A stretch of 64,000 nucleotides of DNA from Hexactinellida sp. DTS-2022 (GCA_028753945.1 JAPNXP010000013.1:434001-498000); one strand, 5' to 3'; shown: positions 51,133-62,395, numbered from the stretch's first letter. Notes: a model not told the origin generated them from the sequence alone. Numbers and translations: made by a program.

Positions 51133-52483
51133 GTAAAAATATTAATTAAACACATTATAAGTCCTGAGATAATCCGCTATATAGTATAAGCACTGGTATA
51201 ATTTAATAAATGTTTCTTTACAATTTCACAATGTTCATACTTTACCTGAACTAGTTAGTGTAAACTATTTTAGGCTCAACAATAACAAAGTAAGGATATT
51301 TTGCACGAGTAATTTTTGTGCGTAAATTAATGTGAATGTGGTCTTTTAGACTGTATATCCGATAATCACATGTCTGCAATTTTTTGCTGACTCTAGTTAT
51401 AATTTGATACATAGTATTATTTAATAGTTGATTTACTGCTTAGCACACAAACGTACACTTATTCCAGCAAATTAAAGCTAAATTATGAACTATTCAATCG
51501 TGTGATTTCAGAGAATAATTGGCTGCGAAAACAGTATTTAATAATTGTTGGTTAACGATTCTCATAGACTGATGCTTGTGATCTTATACGAGACTACCAA
51601 AGTATTAATAATCAATCTCCTATTGGCTTAGTGCCTCTATGTAGTCTACTATCAATATTTTGAAGAACGATTCGCTTGCAATTAAACTGATAAATTTTAA
51701 TTAAATATTAATATCTACTAGATACTTGGTTGTCACGAATAGGGCCATTTAGACGCTATCTATAATGTTATTAAATTAACTTTGTGATTACAATTCCAAG
51801 TCTATTAGTTTAATTTGTTTAATTAGCCACACATTCTAAAATTGTACATCAAGATAGACTATATAGACTATAGTATACCAATTAACATTGAGGTTATTAT
51901 AGTATATCAATTTGGTAAATATTTGTGATTACCAGTTTGTGGTATGAAATAATTATCATCACACATTCATATTAAAACCTTTGGAAATCAATAATCGATT
52001 TCTGAATCAATTTACTACTACAAAATCCTGTAAAAGATTAATTATCTGAATTAATATCTGAATTAAAATCTTAATGCAACAAATGTAATCTCTAATCATG
52101 TTACAAACTAGAGATCAATTAATTTACAAACCGTTCCAGTTGCTATTCTATAGCTTTTGACTTCAAAATTCTACCTACTCAACCACAATAGATTGTAACA
52201 GTTATTGTAAAATGCAGATTAACTTAATAGCATATCAAATACAAGTTACGAACCATTCCATAGTGTCGTATTTGCTATGTTTGGTAGATAATTACTATAA
52301 ATATTCTAACGGATTATTATTATTAAAATCTAAATTTTATAATATACGTATCTAGACAGGAAAACTGAATTATTTCAGCTTTTCAGATTATGAAACATTT
52401 GCATGATGGTGGAAATTATTACTACTACTGTAATATATGTTAGCTGTCACAATAAATCGATCATCATGATCTTTCCACATAAT

Positions 52484-52736
52484 ACTCTACTCGTCCAAAG
52501 TATTAGGATAATCACAAATTTTTATGCTACTTGTGCCACAATTGGAGGGACATATATATACCACTTCAAATATACTTGAAACCACTAGAATTCCAAGTTT
52601 ATAACGATAATATGATATTTTAATGCATTTCAGATCATACCAATGTAGTAGAATTTGTCTCCCTGTCATAAGCTATTTGTGGCACAAGTGGCACAAAGAT
52701 TTTGATTGTTCGAATACTTTTGGCCCAGTAGAGCAT
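52484..52736. mobile_element. Tc1/mariner-like miniature element with long inverted ends
   Basis: The left end (CTCTACTCGTCCAAAGTATT then AGGATAATC) is inverted at the right end (GATTGTTCGAATACTTTTGG then CCCAGTAGAG). The ends stay alignable for about 50 bp, down to CTTGTGCCACAA in both arms. The CCAAAAGTATT-type terminus is common in Tc1-like elements. There is no coding capacity. Confidence 0.68.
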
Positions 52737-53976
52737 ATACGTAAATACTAAATATATCTTCATAAAAGATATCTTTATCACATGATACATGTATTACACA
52801 ACTTGGCTAAATATCAATATATCATCCTTGTCAATGTAACTAGCTGCTAATAATATCACTAGTAGGCAACCTTTATAAACTTGCTTTCAACACTATATTA
52901 ATTTTAATTATTCAATTACTACTTAGTTAATTAAATTGCTAGTATGTGGATCATCATCACTCAATTATTGAATTACAGTTGCACTCTAATTCTGTTAAAT
53001 GCTATACAAATTCATAACAATAAGAGAGCTGAAAATGTTGCTATAATGACAGTGGATTTATAACTCTTTTGTTAAACTTAATAAAGCGTAGAGGTTTGAT
53101 TTAATTATTTTGTATTAGTGTTTTCTATTGAGAGACCAAAATTCTAGACACAGTTCTTTTGAATAGCCCCTTGATATTTCAGAATTATGTTAATTTACGT
53201 AAAGTATTATTTCCACCACAATTCCACAATACTTTGGTTATCGCAACTAAATATCTACTCTAACATGATAGTAATATCCTTGAAATCACTATTTAGCACC
53301 TGAAAGCTAATATTTTAAGACTACTAATACGTAATTCACCCCGGACACTACGTAAACTTAGTCATCGGATTCTATATTAAAAGGCTGGATTATGACAGCA
53401 TAATATTAACATAATGATTATTTAAGTCATGTTGATTACTAAATTAACATAATGGAATAAAACATGAATTAATACGTATATTTGTGATACGTAGGTATTT
53501 ATGCATTTACAATCCATAAGGGATTCCATATATTATGGGTTATGAATTGGATTTGGTAATTATTTTGAAATCCATTCCAAATCCAAATATGGATTTTGAT
53601 TGTTAGGATGGCCAAGCTCGATTGTATTTACATAGTAGTAATATTAAACCTGTTAAAAATGATATTACAGGAATATTTTACATATATAGTGGTAAATAAA
53701 TCCGAAAACGTAATAGGGAAGGACATGGATAATACACTTTATATGGGCTTGGTCAGAGTTTCTATTGTTTCTCCAAATAGATTATTTCTATTGATAAATT
53801 ATGCATTGTGACTAGTAACCATGAATTATCTGGCCTCTTTAATTAATGCCTAAATATCTGATTAGGTTTTTATACGGTCTCTACCCAACTAATTTATAGT
53901 TATTAATATTATTATAATACGATGGATCATTATAATTAGCTACTGTTAACTTCTATTATCCAAGTTATTGATTGAA

Positions 53977-54399
53977 ATGACAGAATTTATTAGCTCTAAA
54001 AACTTTCGTTATTTTATTCTTATAACCTCACTTCTGCTCGCTTTCGGAGCATTCATCACAGTTGGATTATCTATTTTCCTGTATGCATTTGACTATGACA
54101 CTGTAGGGAAATTTCTGTTAACTTTCGCGATTATTCTCTGCATTTCCGTGTTGATATTTTGTTGGATATACTTGTACTTATCTGGGAGGTTACAGGGGTA
54201 TTTAGCAAGTGGATATCCATTTGTATTCGGCGATTTTGTTCATCTAGAAATGGAGCAAAATTCAGAAACACCAAAATCTTTTTCAGCGAAAGATGAGCTT
54301 CCACCGAAATATGAGACTTTGCCCGAAATTGTAGTTGACACTTCAACCGAGCTACCTTCTTACAATGAATTCTGCAACAAAGACGAATTCGATTTATAA
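53977..54399 (+). CDS. Small two-helix membrane protein with a PPxY tail
   Basis: The frame encodes 140 residues from the ATG at 53977; a longer frame would need a non-ATG start. Two hydrophobic helices lie at about 11-37 (FILITSLLLAFGAFITVGLS) and 43-67 (FLLTFAIILCISVLIFCWIY), joined by a short acidic loop. The tail of about 70 residues is hydrophilic and contains PPKY, a PPxY motif of the type bound by WW domains of NEDD4-family ubiquitin ligases, and a second LPSY. Both ends are probably cytosolic. I do not recognise the family. AATAAA occurs about 110 bp after the stop. A role as a NEDD4 adaptor is only a guess. Confidence 0.7.
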   Translation: MTEFISSKNFRYFILITSLLLAFGAFITVGLSIFLYAFDYDTVGKFLLTFAIILCISVLIFCWIYLYLSGRLQGYLASGYPFVFGDFVHLEMEQNSETPKSFSAKDELPPKYETLPEIVVDTSTELPSYNEFCNKDEFDL

Positions 54400-54611
54400 A
54401 CCCCCTCCTTAAATATTTCTCATTTATATTGATAATATCTCTAATTTGATTTTTTTCCGCTATTTTTTCCTTCAGAGCTATTCTGTGACCCATTCTCTGT
54501 ATATTAATAAATCATTTATTGATTATCTCAAAGTAATGTTTTTTTAATTATAATAATAAACAATTTTGCACTGTTAAATGTCCATATTTTTTATTAGGCG
54601 ACTTATAAATT

Positions 54612-54705
54612 GGCCGAAGACCTTTTCAATATAAAACCCGGCTTCGCAAAGGTTAAATTTTGATGTAAAAAATTACTTTTCTACTGCCTGAAAGTACATA
54701 GAAAA
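54612..54705. mobile_element. About 95-bp miniature repeat, ACCTTTTCAATAT type
   Basis: It reads AAGACCTTTTCAATATAAAA, CCGGCTTCGCAAAGG and TACTGCCTGAAAGTACAT. It is a copy of the repeat at 12937-13031 with a decayed right end. Confidence 0.6.
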
Positions 54706-54713
54706 CATCTAAG

Positions 54714-54892
54714 TACAGTGGCACTTCGATTATCCCAACTACGATTAATTAAAACCAAACTCTTCGATATTCCGAACATACCTGGCTAGTTGTAAATGTT
54801 ATTCAATAAACATTGGATTCAATAAATCAGCCTTAAATTATCCGAACATGTTTGACTGGTCCAAACGAGTTCGGATAATCAAAACCTCTGTA
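54714..54892. mobile_element. TA-flanked miniature element just upstream of the dioxygenase gene
   Basis: It begins TACAGTGGCACTTCGATTAT and ends GAGTTCGGATAATCAAAACC TCTGTA. It belongs to the ATTATCCGAAC family, like 7914-8079. It ends 31 bp before the PHYHD1-like start codon, so it must overlap that gene's promoter or 5' leader. Confidence 0.75.
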
Positions 54893-54923
54893 ATTCCTTT
54901 ATTATTTAGTTACAGTCATTTGA

Positions 54924-55799
54924 ATGTCTGCACTCAGTTCGGATCAGATAGCCTCCTTCAATACGAACGGCTATCTCCTCATAGACAATGTGTTCCCTGT
55001 AGAATCCTGCGATAAGCTAAAGCTACAAGCTATACAACTCTCCAATCAGTTAGACATTAAAACGCATCCCAAATGCAAGTTTGTATGCGGCAGTGAAAAG
55101 GGTAACTCCCAGGAACAAACAGAATACTTTATAAACAGTGGCGCTAATATTAGTTACTTTTTCGAAGAAAACGCATTCACTGATACAGGAGAGTTATCAG
55201 GGCCTATTGAGTTATGCCTGAATAAAATCGGACATGCACTTCATACATTAGACCCAGAATTCAACAAGTTCACTCACTCATCCATTGTCCAAGATATAGC
55301 TAAGTCTCTCAAGCTAAAAGAACCAAGAATACCACAAAGCATGTACATATTCAAACAACCAAAAATAGGAGGAGCATGCAACGTACATATGGATTCTACA
55401 TTCCTGCATACCGAGCCTTCGAACTCGTTGCTAGGCTACTGGATCCCATTAGATGACGCTACGATTGAGAATGGTTGTCTCTCCTTTATACCCGGGTCTC
55501 ATCTTACGCACCCATTAGTGACCTACCGAATGCAGAGATCTGCTCCCAACGCAATGGAGTTGTGCTACACTGGAACGCAATACGAAATCCCTACAGAGGG
55601 GTGGGTACCTCTCGAGGCTAAGCGAGGATCTTTGGTTTTAATTCACTCACGTGTTTTGCATAAGAGTGAAGCGAATACATCCGATAAATCGAGACACGCG
55701 TATTCATTCCATGTGTACGATGCCGTTGATACGGAGTATAGCGAGCTTAACTGGCTACAGCCGACAGATAACACTGCGTTCCCATCTCTCTATACTTAG
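54924..55799 (+). CDS. PHYHD1: Phytanoyl-CoA dioxygenase domain protein, PHYHD1-like
   Basis: This intronless frame encodes 291 residues, the same length as human PHYHD1 as I remember it. It belongs to the Fe(II)/2-oxoglutarate dioxygenases. The metal-binding HxD is in CNVHMDSTFLHTEP and the distal His is in LIHSRVLHKSE. The 2-oxoglutarate-binding Arg is probably in KSRHAYSFHVYD. The family segment LGYWIPLDDATIENGCLSFI PGSH is clear. The N-terminus (FNTNGYLLIDNVFPVESCDK) is the usual PhyH opening. It is probably a cytosolic 2-oxoglutarate-dependent oxygenase; the physiological substrate of this subgroup is not established. The ATG is the first in frame and lies just after a miniature transposon. 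Confidence 0.92.
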   Translation: MSALSSDQIASFNTNGYLLIDNVFPVESCDKLKLQAIQLSNQLDIKTHPKCKFVCGSEKGNSQEQTEYFINSGANISYFFEENAFTDTGELSGPIELCLNKIGHALHTLDPEFNKFTHSSIVQDIAKSLKLKEPRIPQSMYIFKQPKIGGACNVHMDSTFLHTEPSNSLLGYWIPLDDATIENGCLSFIPGSHLTHPLVTYRMQRSAPNAMELCYTGTQYEIPTEGWVPLEAKRGSLVLIHSRVLHKSEANTSDKSRHAYSFHVYDAVDTEYSELNWLQPTDNTAFPSLYT

Positions 55800-55973
55800 G
55801 ACCGTAGCTAGTATTATAAACAAACCACTATTGTTGTATTAATACTCCGTTACAGACACTTATCAGACAATATAACCATGCATAATAGACTAAATTAATC
55901 CTATTACAATACAGGTAGGAAAAAGAATTGGGCATTTCTGGTGCATTGGCTTTTGTTTATGTTTCAATTTATA

Positions 55974-56223
55974 TACAGTAAACTCTTGTTTAATATGAAC
56001 ACCAGGGGACCGTTGAAACCTGACCACATTCATACATTTATTTAACTTAAGCTAGAATCATTTTAAACTTTATACCCCTTTTAACCGATATTTGGCCTTG
56101 TCCATGTTCATATTGACTAGAGTCTAGAACCTCGTTAGTACGAACACGATTAATACGAATTTCCGGATTAGACGAACAAATTTTTACCGTCCGTTCATGT
56201 TCATATAACGAGAGTCTACTGTA
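55974..56223. mobile_element. Nested TA-flanked miniature elements upstream of the F-box gene
   Basis: The cluster begins TACAGTAAACTCTTGTTTAA and ends TATAACGAGAGTCTACTGTA. An inner junction near 56118 (GAGTCTAGAACCTCGTTAG) joins two copies of the TACGAAC family. It ends 17 bp before the ATG of the F-box gene. Confidence 0.7.
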
Positions 56224-56240
56224 TTTACATAGTGTGGTAC

Positions 56241-59200
56241 ATGGACGAGATCGGCTACACTATTCCTCCGGTGTTGAGTGACTTAGCTCGCATTTGGGAC
56301 ACAGAAGTCTCCGCTATCAGACCACACCTGTTGGATGTAGATCTCGCAAACCCTTTCACTTCAAATACCAAACATAGAATCACTCATACTAACTATCCCA
56401 AAGTAGTTACTCGTAATGTTAATTCTGATACAACACACACTTGTATGCCTATTCGTAACTATGAACATTCGACGCTAATCCCAATTGAAATATCCACTCA
56501 AGAACCGACTTTTCACACCTCTCAGACAGATTCCTTCACACAGCTACTAATGGAAGCGGAACATGCTATTCAAACCATGGATTGCTACAATACAACTCCG
56601 TTTGATAGCAGTGACCTTACAATGCACTTTCCTAAGGTGGGTATGGGTCACCAAGAAGACACAATAGAATCCTGCATCAGAGCCAGCTTAGGCGGGCCCC
56701 CGCTCGTAACACTGCGTTCGTATGAGAGACATTGGAAGCGGTCAGGCGTGTATCAATGGAGGAAACCAGCTAGTATCGGTGGTAAAGTTATATTGGAAGA
56801 TAAGCCTAAGTGTCAAAGGAAAAGGAACAAAGTTATTAAGAATATTTCTGTTAGTAAGGGGCGGATAAAGAAGACTTTAATTGTAAGTTTGAATCCATAG
56901 TACAGTAGACCTCGTTAGTATGAACACTGTTATACAAAATTCCGGTTGAAATATGAACACTATTTCAGCCCCTTTTCAATACAAATGATATTGGTTAATA
57001 CGAATTCCGGATAAGGCGTTCGTACTAACGAGGTTCCACAGTATTATACTTTGATGAATTACTCTTCTCATTTATAGACACATTCCTTTCGCCAATCTGG
57101 TATCCTAGAGCTGCCAAATGAGCTCATACACCTAATCCTATCCTACCTTCCTCTCTCTTCTCTGCTTGCTATTTCTGTTGCTTGCAAGCGTATATTCCTA
57201 TTGGCTAATTCTCCCTTTCTATATGCACACCTAAACTTGTCGAGAATGTCCGTAACAGCTGATAATCTGGATTGGATAATTTCAAAGCAACCCAAACACT
57301 TGAATCTTACAAACTCCATTGTAACTCTTTCTGATTCTCAAACGCAGATACTCTTACAGGGGATCGCACCTCAGCTACAAGTACGTACTCTACCTTTTCA
57401 GACGTTACATAAATTCCCGAAATTTGAAACCTATCTCACGCTTTTTTAACCATTTTATAATACAAAAAGGTTCTTATGTCACACATTGGTTAACAATTCC
57501 CCTTTGAAGCAATACACAACGTTTGCAATTCCCTTTAAGATGGAAAAAATAATATTAATATTATTATTTATTTTTCAGAGTTTGTCCCTATACCCTGGTA
57601 CTACATACTCTTTCAAAGGAGACCAGATCTGTCATTTCCTGTCCCAGAATGACACTCAGTATCTGACCTCGCTACAACTCAACTGGGTGGGGGTTACGGA
57701 CTATGGATTGTCCTGTCTCCTTTCTCTCACTGCTCTCACTACACTCTGTTTGGCAGGCTCTAATCACATTACTGATAGAGCTGCTATACCACTCGTCATT
57801 AAATTCCAAACTACGTACGTTATTCACCATGGATTCCTGATTATATGTACAGTGGATGCCGGTTATAAGCACATCGTCGGGAACTGCACTTTATGTGCTT
57901 ATATTCGATATGTTCTTATAACCGGTGTGCTTATATCCGACATCTACTGTATACACTTTACTCCGCTTAATAGAGCCACCGGTTAATATATTTCTCCGCT
58001 TAATAGGTCAAAGCAAACTGGTCCCAAGGTGACTCTATTAAGCGGAGTCAACTGTATAAACAGTAGAACCTCGTTAGTACGAACACGGTTAATACGAACA
58101 CTATTTCAGTCCCCTTCAAAGCCTTTTTAATACAAATGATTTCTGTTAATACGATTTCCGGATAAGGCGAACGCATTTGACGGTCCCCTGGTGTTCCTAC
58201 TAACGAGGTTATACTGTAATATGAATTACCCCATTTATTAATTTATCAATATAGCAATACAATAATGCAACAGCTAGGGTATTTACTACAGTCGAAACCG
58301 GGTAATTCTAACTAATCGGTTTATTCTAACTTATCGGTTTATTCTAACTATTAGTAATGCAATCTTTTGTAAGAAATTTCAACTATACTGTATTTTCATC
58401 GGTTTTTTCTAACTATCGGTTTTTTCTTACTATCCGTTTTTCTTACTATTTTTATCTGAAAAGAAATGGTTAGAAAAAACCGGTTTGAACTGTACCTCGT
58501 TGTGATTACGAACATCCCTTTACACTAGTTTGACGCGCCTAGAGCTCAGTAGCTGCATACAGCTGACTAACAGAACCGGGTATGTGGTGGCCACCTGCAC
58601 TAGTCTCTCCCATCTGGGACTGGCTAACTGCTACAAGATGACAGACAGAGTGTTTAGACTCATCCTAGGTTCCTTAGAGCAGTTGGAATATCTGGATCTA
58701 CATAGCAACCCAGCAGTATGTTAATTGTAGGAAATACAGTAGAACCTAGTTAGTACGAACTCCAGGGGACCGTCAAAATGCATCACTTTATGAGTTCTTA
58801 TTAACCGGAGTAATAGCCATTGAATAGCAATTGTAGGGTCCTGATTTTTCGGAACTGTACGTTCGCCTTATCCGGAATTCCTATTATCCAATTTAATTTG
58901 TATTCAAAATGCTTTGAAGGGTTCGTACTAACAAGGTTGTACTGTACTTATATATCGGTCAACACCTTTTCTAATGTTCTAATTACAGTTACTAGCAAGG
59001 TCATTTTTACATCAAAACTTCACCCTTGTGAAGCCGGGTTTTATATTGAAATGGTAAATCCATTCATATATAGTAGACTCCATAAGTACTACTCCATGGG
59101 TGTCTATATACAGAAGAATTAAGATTCTCGTTAGTACGAACACGGTTAATACGAAATTCTAGTTAACAAGAAACTATTTCAGTCACCTTCAAAACATTTT

Positions 59201-60422
59201 CAATATAATTGACACCGGTTATTAAGAATTCTGGATATGGCGAACACATTTTGAGGATCCCCTGATATTCGTACTAACGAGGTTTTGTTAACCAAAGTTT
59301 CTAACCTCGTTAATACGAACACCAACGGACGTAAAAAATAGTACGATTTATCCGGAGTTCGTAATACCCGGATTAATACCCATTGAATAGCCATTGTAGG
59401 GACCTGATTTTGTGGAACTTTTTGTTTGTCTTAAATCCGGAAATTCGTATTAACCTTGTTCGTATTACGAGGTTCTACTGTAATTATTGTAATTATTATT
59501 ATTAATACTATAGTTTATTGACTATAGTTTACTGTATATGTATAGTTAGCAGAGACAGATAAGTCCGTTATAGAGGGCCTCGCTAGCTGTACTAAGCTCA
59601 GAAGTCTGAATCTATCTGATGCTGCTAACATCACCGATACACACATTACACACATTATTCCTAAGCTAACCCTACTAGAGTGAGTCAAATAACAATATGC
59701 CATTAACAGTAGTGATATGGCCCTTAAGGATCCATATTTGCAGGTTGATAGCTTGGCTATTATTCCCAGCTACAATACAGTAGACTCGTTATTAGGAACA
59801 CGGATAGGTGAAATATCGGTTAAGCAGTACAAAGTTTAATTATCATGGCCTATACGAATGCTTGCAAGTGACTCCAGTTAATACGAATTCCGGATATTAT
59901 GAACAGATTTCGACGGTCCCTGTGTTCGTATAACTTCGTTAGTACCAACACCAGGGGACTGTCATAATGCGTTCACCTTATCCGGAATTCATATTAACCA
60001 AAATCATTTATATCAAAAAGTCTTTTGAATGGGACTGAAATAGTGTTCGTATTAACCAGAATTTCGTATTTTAATCGTGTTCTTACTAACGAAGTTCTAC
60101 TGTAATTAGTCAACCCCTATATTATTAGCTACTGTTCTGCTATTGCTCTATTGTTATCTCTAGTCATTTGAATCTGAGTAACTGCAAACTAACAGAAAGC
60201 TTCGTGACGTCACTATGTCAGGCCAGACTGCCTAATCTCTCTTATCTGGACATCAGCGGGCTGCCTATAACGTCTCTCTCTCTCGCAGCGATAGCTTCTG
60301 CCTACCAGCACACTCTATCCGCATTAGTTATTAACTCCTGCATTAGAGTCACGCAGAGTAGCATATGTAGACTCATTGACAAGTGTAGGAGGTGTGTGTG
60401 GCCTACATTATACAGTAGATAA
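56241..60422 (+). CDS. F-box and leucine-rich-repeat protein (FBXL type)
   Basis: I model exons 56241-56882, 57078-57380, 57579-57814, 58529-58715, 59546-59679 and 60164-60422 (586 residues, phases consistent). Exon 1 is a 214-residue hydrophilic N-terminus with no known domain. Exon 2 holds the F-box (LELPNELIHLILSYLPLSSL then CKRIF). Exons 3-6 carry leucine-rich repeats of the cysteine-containing AMN1/FBXL kind (LTRLELSSCIQLTN, LSHLGLANCYKMTD, LRSLNLSDAANITD, LSYLDISGLPI, LVINSCIRVTQ). F-box proteins join SCF ubiquitin ligases through Skp1, and the repeats bind the substrate. The stop codon lies inside a miniature transposon (60411-60497), so the C-terminus is uncertain. An upstream 5' exon is possible, since TTTACATAG precedes the ATG. 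Confidence 0.8.
56901..57043. mobile_element. TA-flanked miniature element in F-box gene intron 1
   Basis: It begins TACAGTAGACCTCGTTAGTA and ends ACTAACGAGGTTCCACAGTA. It fills most of the 195-bp intron 56883-57077. Confidence 0.8.
57848..57950. mobile_element. TA-flanked miniature element, CGGTTATAAG family, intron 3
   Basis: It begins TACAGTGGATGCCGGTTATA and ends TTATATCCGACATCTACTGTA at its TA. It is the first of four consecutive elements in intron 57815-58528. Confidence 0.82.
57951..58056. mobile_element. TA-flanked miniature element, TTAAGCGGAG family, intron 3
   Basis: It begins TACACTTTACTCCGCTTAAT and ends TTAAGCGGAGTCAACTGTA. It joins the preceding element with no base between. 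Confidence 0.8.
58059..58218. mobile_element. TA-flanked miniature element, TACGAAC family, intron 3
   Basis: It begins AACAGTAGAACCTCGTTAGT and ends ACTAACGAGGTTATACTGTA. It lies 2 bp after the preceding element. Confidence 0.78.
58287..58494. mobile_element. TA-flanked miniature element, CGGTTTATTCTAAC family, intron 3
   Basis: It begins TACAGTCGAAACCGGGTAAT and ends AAAAACCGGTTTGAACTGTA. The interior repeats TCGGTTTATTCTAACT. It ends 35 bp before exon 4. Confidence 0.8.
58735..58946. mobile_element. TA-flanked miniature element, TACGAAC family, intron 4
   Basis: It begins TACAGTAGAACCTAGTTAGT and ends ACTAACAAGGTTGTACTGTA. It starts 19 bp after the exon 4 donor. Confidence 0.8.
58953..59056. 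mobile_element. About 100-bp miniature repeat, inverted copy, intron 4
   Basis: It reads GTCAACACCTTTTCTAATGT and, at the other end, GAAGCCGGGTTTTATATTGA. It is the inverse orientation of 12937-13031 and 54612-54705. Confidence 0.65.
59112..59482. mobile_element. Two worn TACGAAC-family elements in tandem, intron 4
   Basis: The first runs from about AAGATTCTCGTTAGTACGAA to CGTACTAACGAGGTTTTG. The second runs from AACCTCGTTAATACGAACAC to ACGAGGTTCTACTGTA at 59482. Confidence 0.65.
59775..60104. mobile_element. Two joined TACGAAC-family elements, intron 5
   Basis: It begins TACAGTAGACTCGTTATTAG and ends TAACGAAGTTCTACTGTA. An inner junction near 59930-59945 (CGTATAACTTCGTTAGTACC) suggests two copies joined or nested. 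Confidence 0.65.
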
Positions 60423-60497
60423 CGGATATAAGAACACCGGTTATAAGAACATTATATGCAGTTCCCGACGATGTTCTTATAACCGGTATCCACTACA
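60411..60497. mobile_element. Miniature element overlapping the F-box gene stop codon
   Basis: It begins TACAGTAGATAACGGATATA and ends CTTATAACCGGTATCCACTA CA. It belongs to the CGGTTATAAGAACA family, and the right tip is mutated from CTGTA to CTACA. The last four codons of the F-box protein as modelled (TAC AGT AGA TAA) are transposon sequence. Confidence 0.75.
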
Positions 60498-60597
60498 ACC
60501 ATTTATACATACGCTCCTAATCCTGGTCTGATCCAATTTTCTACTGTACTCCAAAAGGAGTGTCTCGCTCTCCTGGATAATTCATTGGTGTCCTAAA

Positions 60598-60603
60598 AAT
60601 AAA
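60598..60603 (+). terminator. Candidate polyadenylation signal of the F-box gene
   Basis: AATAAA lies about 175 bp after the modelled stop. It directly follows a 33-codon open stretch (60498-60596, ending SLVS-stop) that may be a lost or alternative C-terminus. Confidence 0.4.
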
Positions 60604-62395
60604 CGATAAATTACTGGATTTTAGATCGACCAATATAAAAACCGGCTTCGTAAATGGAATTTATATTTGTCACAAATTACTCTGCTAGTGCCTGAAAATT
60701 ACATTAGAAGAGGTACAATCGAACCTCGTTAATATAAGAGACTGTTAAAATTTGTTTTCCTCATCCGAATTCGTATTAATCCGTGTCATTATAATGGAAA
60801 TCTTTTGAGGGACTAAAAAAATTTTGTTCGTACTGACCGAAGATTCGTATTAACCGTGTTCGTACTGACGAGGTTCTATTGTATATTTTTTATTAATTAA
60901 TAATTGCTTAAATATTCAACGTACTTAGCACATTATTATAACCCCTTTGTAATTACATTGCATGAAAGCTTTCACCTATTACGTGAACTGAGCTAGTCAG
61001 TTGGAAAATTGCACAATTGCATTAGCATTCAGAACTTTGTTCGACATAACATGTGGAGTTCGTTATAGGAAAATCTTGTTTATAACTTTCATGACATCTA
61101 AAACCAAATCATTAAAATGGGTTTTTTTAGGTTAATTATGCAATTCTGACCTAGTTCGAACTGTTCTATTTTCAGTTACAAATTACATTAGTAAAATTAA
61201 AGTAAGCAATTATTTTATATTTGTACCTATTCTATTAGAATAAGCTCATTATTCAATTTTATTTGTAATTCGTAAAATATTGTCAGTTCAAATGATGTAT
61301 TAATTCCTGTCTTATCTCATGGCTTAAAGTTGTTTCCTGTTGTTAAGTATATTGCAAATCCTCATTTTAAGTTAGTTTTTAACCCAAGTCAAAGTTGTGA
61401 TCAGATGTGTGACTTAAAATACCAAATTACTTGAAAACCTTGATTTTTGCTTATATCTACTATTTTATGTAACTTACATACCTAATTTATTGCATATTTT
61501 CACGAGTCTTTATAATTTATAAGAATAATTATACCAAGTATGTTTCAATTTACTTATTTGTCTAACAAGTACTGTAGTAGATCTTCAATTCACATATTTT
61601 GTTATCACATGAGCATGAATCATATTTAAAGTTATTTTTGAATAATTTTATTGACAAATTCTGCAATTGTTATAAATTGCCAATAATAATTATATTAAAA
61701 TTTTAATTTTCAATCCATATTTAGGCTTGAAACTCTCTCTGTATTTGACACGAAAATATATCCAATTCCAAAGTACCTTATCAAATCAAAGGTGAATATA
61801 ATCGGTACTACTCCAATGCCTCTACTCACTCGAAATTTCACACAGTAAAACAGTCAGTTTTGTATTCACTTTAATCGTACAAACTATCCGTATATTCAGT
61901 ATATATTGGTATGTTATTAATATGACTTTCAAACGGTGTAACTTTTAATTAAATTATTAATTTATTAAATGCAAGATCATTCTGTCTATTTTTGTCTTGT
62001 ATTTTAATTAACTTAATTTATATAGTACGTATAATCATTTATTCATTGTATCCCATATTTGTTAACCGAATTTACTGATTATACCAATTTAGTTAATTAT
62101 GTTACAAATTACTGAGCAATCAATTAATTCCAGGTGTAAGCATGTTGTGATAATAATGTAATGAATTGTAGTAATTCTCGTAATATGAAAACCAAGGGAC
62201 CGTCGAAATTTGTTCGTATCGTATTAACCTCAGTCACTTACATGCATTTGTATAGGTTAGGGGGATTAAATTTTGTACTCTTTAACCGATATTTCGCCAT
62301 ATCCGTGTTCGTATTGACGAGAGTCTACTATATTAATTATTCTATTTGCAAATATTAATTATTCTCATTTACATTTATTGGCAGCATAGCTAATA
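60604..62395. other. Intergenic region, no gene seen
   Basis: It contains a short miniature repeat (60628-60715: AATATAAAAACCGGCTTCG, GTGCCTGAAAATTACATTAG). A TACGAAC-family element follows at 60714-60883 (TACAATCGAACCTCGTTAAT to CGAGGTTCTATTGTA), and a worn copy lies at about 62166-62332. The rest is AT-rich with no feature I can support. The TTC16 promoter should lie near its 3' end. Confidence 0.6.

Larger units (their letters stand above)
50174..53976. other. Intergenic region, no gene seen
   Basis: This is AT-rich sequence between two divergently oriented genes, with no coding exon recognised. It holds one TA-flanked miniature element (50943-51132) and one Tc1-like miniature element (52484-52736). 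At 53510-53600 there are repeated ATCCAAAT/ATTTGGAT-type words (GAATTGGATTTGG, TTCCAAATCC), a short low-complexity patch. Confidence 0.55.

Noticed and set aside
54131-54493. Minus-strand frame of 120 codons
   Set aside because: It is the shadow of the two-helix membrane protein on the plus strand.
57486-57986. A 166-codon plus-strand frame
   Set aside because: Only its middle (57579-57814) is a real leucine-rich-repeat exon. The ends are intron and miniature-transposon sequence.
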